A stretch of DNA of 64,000 nt from Hymenobacter plasmatis (GTDB lineage Bacteria; Bacteroidota; Bacteroidia; Cytophagales; Hymenobacteraceae): the NCBI RefSeq assembly GCF_020711255.1, contig NZ_JAJFAW010000013.1:1-64000 (forward strand). The letters run 5' to 3'. A model generated the notes under the pieces. The model saw nothing but the letters and a program-made list of their open reading frames with translations, had not been told where the DNA came from and made no database searches. This document shows positions 59,393 to 64,000 of the stretch, one piece after another. Each line of letters starts with the position of its first letter. Within the stretch, counting starts at the first letter, position 1. Position numbers and translations under genes: made by a program.

Positions 59393-59483
59393 GCCGGGTG
59401 TCCGGTAAGGAATGAGGTCTTTTAACGTGCAGTGAACCAGCGAGGGGAGAAGCAGCGTATCTCGCGGAGCTCACCAGCTTAAT

Positions 59484-59578
59484 CGTCTGTCATGCTGAGC
59501 GCAGCGAAGCATCTTCTCAGGTCAGCGCAACTCGTTCGACGGTGATAAGATGCTTCGCTGCGCTCAGCATGACAGACG
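59484..59578. repeat. Palindromic intergenic repeat, family A, copy 2
   Basis: Arms 59484-59515 and 59547-59578 are exact reverse complements, 32 of 32, with a 31-nt loop. The arm sequence contains TGTCATGCTGAGCGCAGCGA. Copy 1 is at 33643-33729. It lies between feoB and the efflux operon. Confidence 0.95.
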
Positions 59579-59630
59579 GCGTGAGCGAGCAAAAAGCCTG
59601 AAATAGTTCGGGTGTCCGGTTAAAGCCGGC

Positions 59631-59648
59631 GTGTCCATAATTGGACAC
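59631..59648. promoter_or_regulatory. Palindrome upstream of the efflux operon, possible activator site
   Basis: GTGTCCA-TAAT-TGGACAC has exact 7-bp arms with a 4-nt spacer. It lies about 80 bp upstream of the sigma54-like element, a typical distance for an enhancer-binding activator. GTGTCC also occurs at 59398 and 59612, so further half-sites may exist. Confidence 0.55.
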
Positions 59649-59712
59649 ATTTTTCAAATAGCGTAACGACTATAAACGCTGTTAAAATCTGAAAATCAGG
59701 CATTTGTAAAAA

Positions 59713-59728
59713 TGGCACACGGCTTGGC
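59713..59728 (+). promoter_or_regulatory. Sigma54-like -24/-12 promoter of the efflux operon
   Basis: TGGCAC-ACGGC-TTGGC matches TGGCAC-N5-TTGCW in all fixed positions except G for C at the -12 element. Transcription would start about 12 bp after the -12 box, near 59739, giving a 26-nt leader to the ATG at 59765. The mismatch lowers confidence. Confidence 0.5.
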
Positions 59729-59764
59729 CTTAGATGCAGAAACCTCCCTTATTTCTGCACGAAA

Positions 59765-61012
59765 ATGGACAGAGCTATTGCCCCCGCTATTCAAAGCCAA
59801 CGACAGCGCCGCCGCTGGCTGTTCGGGGCCGGCGTAGTAGTTGCGCTACTGGTGGCGGTGCTGGCCTTCCGCACCGTGCTGAAGCCCAGCATCCGCCGCA
59901 CCGACATCCTGACGGCCACAGTGGAGAATGGCGACGTGGAAGCTTCGCTCACAGCGGCGGGCACCATCATTCCGGGCCGGGAAGTGGTGATAACCAGCCC
60001 CATTCAAAGTACCATTAGCCGGGTGGCGGTGGCGGTGGGCGCGCGGGTGAAGCCCGGTGAGGCCATTCTGGAACTAGACAAGGAACTGACCAACTCTGCC
60101 CTGGCCAAGCTCAGCGACGAGCAGCTGCGCAACCAGAACAAGAACTCCCAACTGCAGCTCACCCTGGAACGCAGCCTCAACGACTTGCGCGCCCAAGCCC
60201 AAGTGCAGGCCGTGAAAGTGCGCAGCCTCCAATCGGCCCTGCGCGACGAGCAGCAACTCCTGAAAATCGGTGGGGGCACCGCCGAAAACGTGCGCCAGGC
60301 CGAGCTCAACCTGACGGTAGCCCAACTGGAAGCCCAGCGGCTGGCCCGCCAGATTCAGACGCAGCAGCGCTCCAACGCGGCCGACGTGCGCGAATTGGGC
60401 TACACCGTCTCGATGCAGCAGCGCAGCATTTCGGAGCTGGCCACCAAGCTGCGGCAGGCCAACATCAGCAGCCAGCAGCCCGGCGTGCTCACCTGGGTGA
60501 ACGAAAACATCGGCACCACGGTGCAGGCCGGCGACCCACTAGCCCGCGTGGCCGACCTGAGCAGCTTCCGGGTACGGGCCACGATTTCAGATACCTACGC
60601 CGATGCGCTGCACCAGGGCGACCCCGTGGTGGTGCGCATCAACGGTCTCGACTTGCGCGGCACCGTGACCACCATCAGCCCCAGCGTGGAAAAAGGCGTG
60701 GTCACCTTTTATGCCCAACTCGACAACCCCCACCACCCCGCGCTGCGGTCCAACCTGCGGGCCGATGTGTTTGTGGTGACCCGCGCCCACCACGGCGTGC
60801 TGCGCCTGAAAAACGGGCCCTACTACCAGGGCGGCAAAGAGCAGCCGGTGTTTGTGATAAAGGACGGCCGGGCCGTGCGGCGCACCGTGCAGTTTGGCGA
60901 CAGCAACTTCGACTTCGTGCAGATAACCGGAGGCCTGCGGGCAGGGGAGGAGGTCGTGGTGTCCGACATGAAGGCGCACCTGGATACGCCCGAACTCATT
61001 GTCAAAGACTAA
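59765..61012 (+). CDS. Efflux periplasmic adaptor subunit (HlyD/MacA-like)
   Basis: A 415-aa membrane-fusion protein. One N-terminal membrane anchor (RRWLFGAGVVVALLVAVLAF), then a lipoyl-like half (VEASLTAAGTIIPGREVVIT) and the second half GVLTWVNENIGTTVQAGDPL. A coiled-coil hairpin (about 105-230) lies between them. A beta-barrel domain follows, with VVVRINGLDLRGTVTTISPS. It links the inner-membrane ABC permease to a TolC-type channel. It opens the operon, with TolC 12 bp downstream. Confidence 0.9.
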   Translation: MDRAIAPAIQSQRQRRRWLFGAGVVVALLVAVLAFRTVLKPSIRRTDILTATVENGDVEASLTAAGTIIPGREVVITSPIQSTISRVAVAVGARVKPGEAILELDKELTNSALAKLSDEQLRNQNKNSQLQLTLERSLNDLRAQAQVQAVKVRSLQSALRDEQQLLKIGGGTAENVRQAELNLTVAQLEAQRLARQIQTQQRSNAADVRELGYTVSMQQRSISELATKLRQANISSQQPGVLTWVNENIGTTVQAGDPLARVADLSSFRVRATISDTYADALHQGDPVVVRINGLDLRGTVTTISPSVEKGVVTFYAQLDNPHHPALRSNLRADVFVVTRAHHGVLRLKNGPYYQGGKEQPVFVIKDGRAVRRTVQFGDSNFDFVQITGGLRAGEEVVVSDMKAHLDTPELIVKD

Positions 61013-61024
61013 GGCGGCCCGAAC

Positions 61025-62482
61025 ATGAAGACTTCTATCCTTTTCGTTCTGCTGGCACTAGGCCTGTTCAGCCGGCCAGTCGTAGCTCAAGTTCAGCCCA
61101 CAGGCCTTACCCTGGATGAGGTAATTGCGCAGGCTCTCAACCACTCGGCGGTGGGGCAGCAGGCCGTGACCACGCGCGAAACCAGCTACTGGAACTGGCG
61201 CGTCTACCAGGCCAACTACCGGCCCCAGCTGGGCCTGCAGGGCACCTTGCCCAATTTCAGCCGCGTGATTACGCCCGTGGTGCAGCCCGACGGCAACACC
61301 GATTTCCGGGCCGTGCGCATCAACAACTCCGACCTGAGCTTGACCATGTCCCAGAATATTGGGCTAACCGGCGGGCAGATTTTTGTGGGCTCGGTGATGC
61401 AGCGATTCGATGACTTTAATGGCCAGCTGCGGCGCTACAACAACCAGCCCGTGATGGTGGGCCTCACCCAGCCGCTGGGGCAGTTCAACGCCCTGCGCTG
61501 GGCCCGGCGCATCGAGCCGCTGCGCTACCAGGAAAGCCAGCGCCAGTACGTGGAAGAGCGCGAAACCATTGCCCAGCGCGTCACGGAGCTGTATTTCGAC
61601 GTGCTGCTGCAGCAGGTGAACGCCGAAGTAGCCCGCCAGAACGCCGAGGCCACGGCCGAATTGCTGCGCATCGGACAGGAGCGGTTTAAGTTGGGTCGCC
61701 TGTCGCAGAGCGACTTGCTGCAACTTGAGCTGAATTTGCTCGACGCCCGCCAGGCCCAGAACCAGGCCCAGCTCAGCGCCCAGAACGCTACCGTGGACTT
61801 GCAGGCCTACACCGGCCTGGCCGACGCGCCGGCGCTGGTGGTGCCCGCCTCGGCGCCCCAGCCGACCGTATTGCCCGCCCGTGCCCTGGAGCAGGCCCGC
61901 CAAAACCGCAGCGCCACGCTGGCCTTCCGCCGCCGGCTGCTGCTGGCCGAGCGCGACGTGGCCCAGGCCCGCGGCACTACCGGTTTCCAGGCCACGCTCC
62001 TGGCCAACATGGGCTACGTGAACCAAGCCACCAACCTCGTCGACACCTACCAGAACCTGCAAAACCAGCAGCGAGTGAGCCTGGCCTTCAGCTTGCCGCT
62101 GGTAGACTGGGGCCGCCAGAAGTCCATCATCAAAACCGCCGAGCTCGCCCGCGACCAGGTGCAGCACAACGTGGCCCAGGAGGAGCGCAGCTTCGAGCAA
62201 ACCGTGCTCAGCCAGGCCGGCCAGCTGCCGACCCTGGGCGAGCAGCTGCGCCTCGCGGACCGGGCCGACTCGCTGGCCCAGCGCCGCTACGACATTGCCC
62301 GCGCCACCTACGTGCTGGGCCGCATCAGCCTCACCGATTTAACCCTGGCTTCGGTGGCCAAGGACAGCGCCCGGCGCGGCTACATCGCGGCCCTGCGCGC
62401 GGGCTGGGTGGCTTACTACCGCCTGCGGGCCCTCACCCTATATGACTTTGAGCGCCAGCAGCCGCTGGTGGCCAACCAGTAA
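61025..62482 (+). CDS. TolC family outer-membrane efflux protein
   Basis: A 485-aa TolC-type channel. Signal KTSILFVLLALGLFSRPVVA; first family segment GLTLDEVIAQALNHSAVGQQ. The protein is rich in long helices with repeats that are typical of TolC (ELLRIGQERFKLGRLSQSDL and RYDIARATYVLGRISLTDLT). Three such channels would form the exit duct. It overlaps neither neighbour: 12 bp from the adaptor, 38 bp to the ATPase gene. Confidence 0.9.
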   Translation: MKTSILFVLLALGLFSRPVVAQVQPTGLTLDEVIAQALNHSAVGQQAVTTRETSYWNWRVYQANYRPQLGLQGTLPNFSRVITPVVQPDGNTDFRAVRINNSDLSLTMSQNIGLTGGQIFVGSVMQRFDDFNGQLRRYNNQPVMVGLTQPLGQFNALRWARRIEPLRYQESQRQYVEERETIAQRVTELYFDVLLQQVNAEVARQNAEATAELLRIGQERFKLGRLSQSDLLQLELNLLDARQAQNQAQLSAQNATVDLQAYTGLADAPALVVPASAPQPTVLPARALEQARQNRSATLAFRRRLLLAERDVAQARGTTGFQATLLANMGYVNQATNLVDTYQNLQNQQRVSLAFSLPLVDWGRQKSIIKTAELARDQVQHNVAQEERSFEQTVLSQAGQLPTLGEQLRLADRADSLAQRRYDIARATYVLGRISLTDLTLASVAKDSARRGYIAALRAGWVAYYRLRALTLYDFERQQPLVANQ

Positions 62483-62520
62483 CTTTTTTCTGCAACTTTC
62501 TTCCTCTCTTTTTTACTCCC

Positions 62521-63273
62521 ATGGCAAACCTGCTCACTTCCTCCGCCCCCGATGCCCGCCCGCTGCCCGCCAGTAGTGGCCCGGCACCGGCCGACGCCAC
62601 CCCCGTGCTGCGGCTGGTCGACGTCGAAAAAGTTTACCAGACCGACACCATCGAGACCGTGGCCCTGAACCGCGTGAACCTGGTCATCAACCGCGGCGAG
62701 TTTGTGTCGGTGATGGGGCCCAGCGGCTGCGGCAAGTCCACGCTGCTCAGCCTCATGGGTTTGCTCGACGAGCCCACCAGCGGCACCATTGAAGTTGACG
62801 GCCGCGCCGTGCGTTCTTATACCGACAAGGAACTGGCCGGATTGCGCAACCTGAAAATCGGCTTCGTCTTCCAGAGCTACCACCTGATAAACGACCTGGC
62901 CGTGCTCGACAACGTGGAGCTGCCCCTCCTTTACCGCCCGGGCCTGAGCGGCAAGGAGCGCCGCCAGCGCGCCCTCGCGGCCCTGGATAAAGTTGGGCTG
63001 AGCGCCCGCACCACGCACTTCCCCAGCCAGCTCTCGGGAGGGCAGCGCCAGCGCGTGGCCATAGCTCGGGCCCTGGCCGGCAACCCCGAAATTATCCTGG
63101 CCGACGAACCCACCGGCAACCTGGACTCGGTGATGGGCGAGGAAATCATGGACTTGCTGCTGGGCCTGAACGAGCGCGAGGGCGTGACCATCGTGATGGT
63201 GACCCACGACGAGCGCCAGGCGATGAAGACCGAGCGGGTTATCCGGTTTTTCGACGGCAGCCAGGTGGGCTAA
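62521..63273 (+). CDS. ABC transporter ATP-binding protein (MacB-type)
   Basis: A 250-aa ATPase of the LolD/MacB type. Walker A is GPSGCGKSTLLSLMG (about 66-80), the Q-loop is in GFVFQSYHLINDL, the ABC signature is LSGGQRQRVAIARALAGNP (about 167-185), and Walker B is IILADEPTGNLDS. The H-loop is MVTHDERQAM. A 35-residue Ala/Pro-rich N-terminal extension precedes the domain. It pairs with the permease encoded 39 bp downstream and powers efflux or lipoprotein transport. Confidence 0.94.
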   Translation: MANLLTSSAPDARPLPASSGPAPADATPVLRLVDVEKVYQTDTIETVALNRVNLVINRGEFVSVMGPSGCGKSTLLSLMGLLDEPTSGTIEVDGRAVRSYTDKELAGLRNLKIGFVFQSYHLINDLAVLDNVELPLLYRPGLSGKERRQRALAALDKVGLSARTTHFPSQLSGGQRQRVAIARALAGNPEIILADEPTGNLDSVMGEEIMDLLLGLNEREGVTIVMVTHDERQAMKTERVIRFFDGSQVG

Positions 63274-63312
63274 CGCCCGCCAAAAAACCTCCCACTCTTA
63301 ACTCACACGGCC

Positions 63313-64000
63313 ATGCTGCTCAACTATCTCAAAATCGCCTGGAAGGTGCTCTTGCGGCGCAAGTTCTTTACCTTCATCTCTCTTTTCGGCATCAGTTTTA
63401 CGCTGATGATTATGCTCGTGGTGGTGGCCTTTGTCAACCACGTGGTGGGGGCCGAAGCCCCGCAGTCGCGCATCGACCGCATGCTGTTTGTTTCCTCCGT
63501 GCGGCAGCAGATGTTCGATGGCGGAAATATGAACATGCCGGCCAGTATCTTCTTCATCGACCGCTACGTGCGCACCCTGAAGACCCCGGAACTGGTAGGC
63601 CTCACGTCCATCTCGTCGAGCGCCACGTCGTTTGCCAACAACCAGAGCCTGACCCTGGACGTGCGCTACACCGACGGCAACTTCTGGAAAATAAGCGACT
63701 TTGCCTTCCTGGGCGGGCGCCCCTTCAACGACCAGGAAGTGAAAAATGCCGACCGGGTGTGCGTCATCAACGAGCACACGGCGCGGGCGTTTTTTGGGAC
63801 GGCGCAGGGCGTGGCCGGGCGCACCATCGAGGTGGGGCCGCACCGCTACCGCGTCACGGGCGTGGTGCCCGACGTGCCCATCGTGCGCGTCTTCACCAGC
63901 TCCGATATCTGGGTGCCCTACACCCTCAACCCCGCTTACTTCCGGGATAGCCGCCTGGGTGGCGAGTTTATTCCCATCATCCTGGCCCGCTCTACGGGCG
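63313..64000 (+). CDS. ABC permease (MacB-type), 3' end cut by the window
   Basis: At least 229 codons to the window end, stop not seen. It starts MLLNYLKIAWKVLLRRKFFT, the N-terminal helix of FtsX/MacB permeases, with the membrane helix ISLFGISFTLMIMLVVVAFV. The MacB periplasmic core follows (FAFLGGRPFNDQEVKNADRV, then CVINEHTARAFFGTAQG). It is the fourth gene of the efflux operon, 39 bp after the ATPase. A full permease would be about 400 aa. The gene may be followed by a second permease beyond the window. Confidence 0.85.
   Translation, partial: MLLNYLKIAWKVLLRRKFFTFISLFGISFTLMIMLVVVAFVNHVVGAEAPQSRIDRMLFVSSVRQQMFDGGNMNMPASIFFIDRYVRTLKTPELVGLTSISSSATSFANNQSLTLDVRYTDGNFWKISDFAFLGGRPFNDQEVKNADRVCVINEHTARAFFGTAQGVAGRTIEVGPHRYRVTGVVPDVPIVRVFTSSDIWVPYTLNPAYFRDSRLGGEFIPIILARSTG

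Larger units (their letters stand above)
59393..59764. other. 372-bp intergenic regulatory region
   Basis: Contains the family A repeat (59484-59578), a 12-bp direct repeat CGGGTGTCCGGT at 59395-59406 and 59609-59620, the palindrome at 59631-59648, and the sigma54-like element at 59713-59728. All lie upstream of the efflux operon. Confidence 0.7.

Overview
The window looks like a chromosome segment of a GC-rich Bacteroidota bacterium, most likely Hymenobacter or a close relative. The evidence is a SusC/SusD pair, TonB-dependent receptors with carboxypeptidase-regulatory N-domains, a MurF-Alr fusion, DUF4834, DUF5686 and DUF4230 proteins, LytTR signalling, -7 promoter elements of the TAnnTTTG type, no Shine-Dalgarno pattern, and palindromic intergenic repeats. 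The genus is inferred from gene content only.

Region 1 (1-5167) looks accessory: two strand-paired sets of small exported or lipoprotein genes of unknown function, then a tyrosine recombinase whose start lies about 150 bp from the 3' end of a tRNA-Thr(CGT). This fits the edge of an element integrated at the tRNA. Region 2 (5304-17642) is core-like: DUF4834, YfhO-type membrane protein, PLP desulfhydrase/ACC-deaminase family enzyme, GT39-like glycosyltransferase, DUF4230, HEAT plus cyclic-nucleotide-binding protein, RecX, EamA transporter and a large DUF5686 protein.

Region 3 (17697-30714) is a Sus-like alpha-glucoside locus. A membrane TPR regulator of DUF6377/SusR type is divergent from susC, susD, a GH13 lipoprotein, a GH65 enzyme and a GH37 trehalase. 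All three hydrolases are exported. The set points to trehalose and related alpha-glucosides, imported by SusCD and split in the periplasm. No SusE/SusF is present. A LacI/PurR-like palindrome lies in the 728-bp divergent intergenic region.

Region 4 (30943-44142) is signalling-rich: a TonB receptor, a LytS/LytTR pair, a frameshifted NTF2-fold immunity-protein remnant, a giant hybrid kinase with eleven 21-residue coiled-coil repeats between two PAS domains, an exported amidohydrolase, and a TPR histidine kinase in which the phospho-acceptor His is Asp.

Region 5 (44581-56711) holds an active/inactive M16 protease pair, the MurF-Alr fusion, and a duplicated convergent two-gene module (alpha/beta hydrolase with Ser-to-Gly nucleophile loss, facing an exported carboxypeptidase-regulatory-domain protein) on both sides of an OmpA lipoprotein. 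Region 6 (56886-64000) holds feoAB and a tripartite ABC efflux operon (HlyD, TolC, ATPase, permease cut by the window end). A sigma54-like promoter and an 18-bp palindrome precede this operon.
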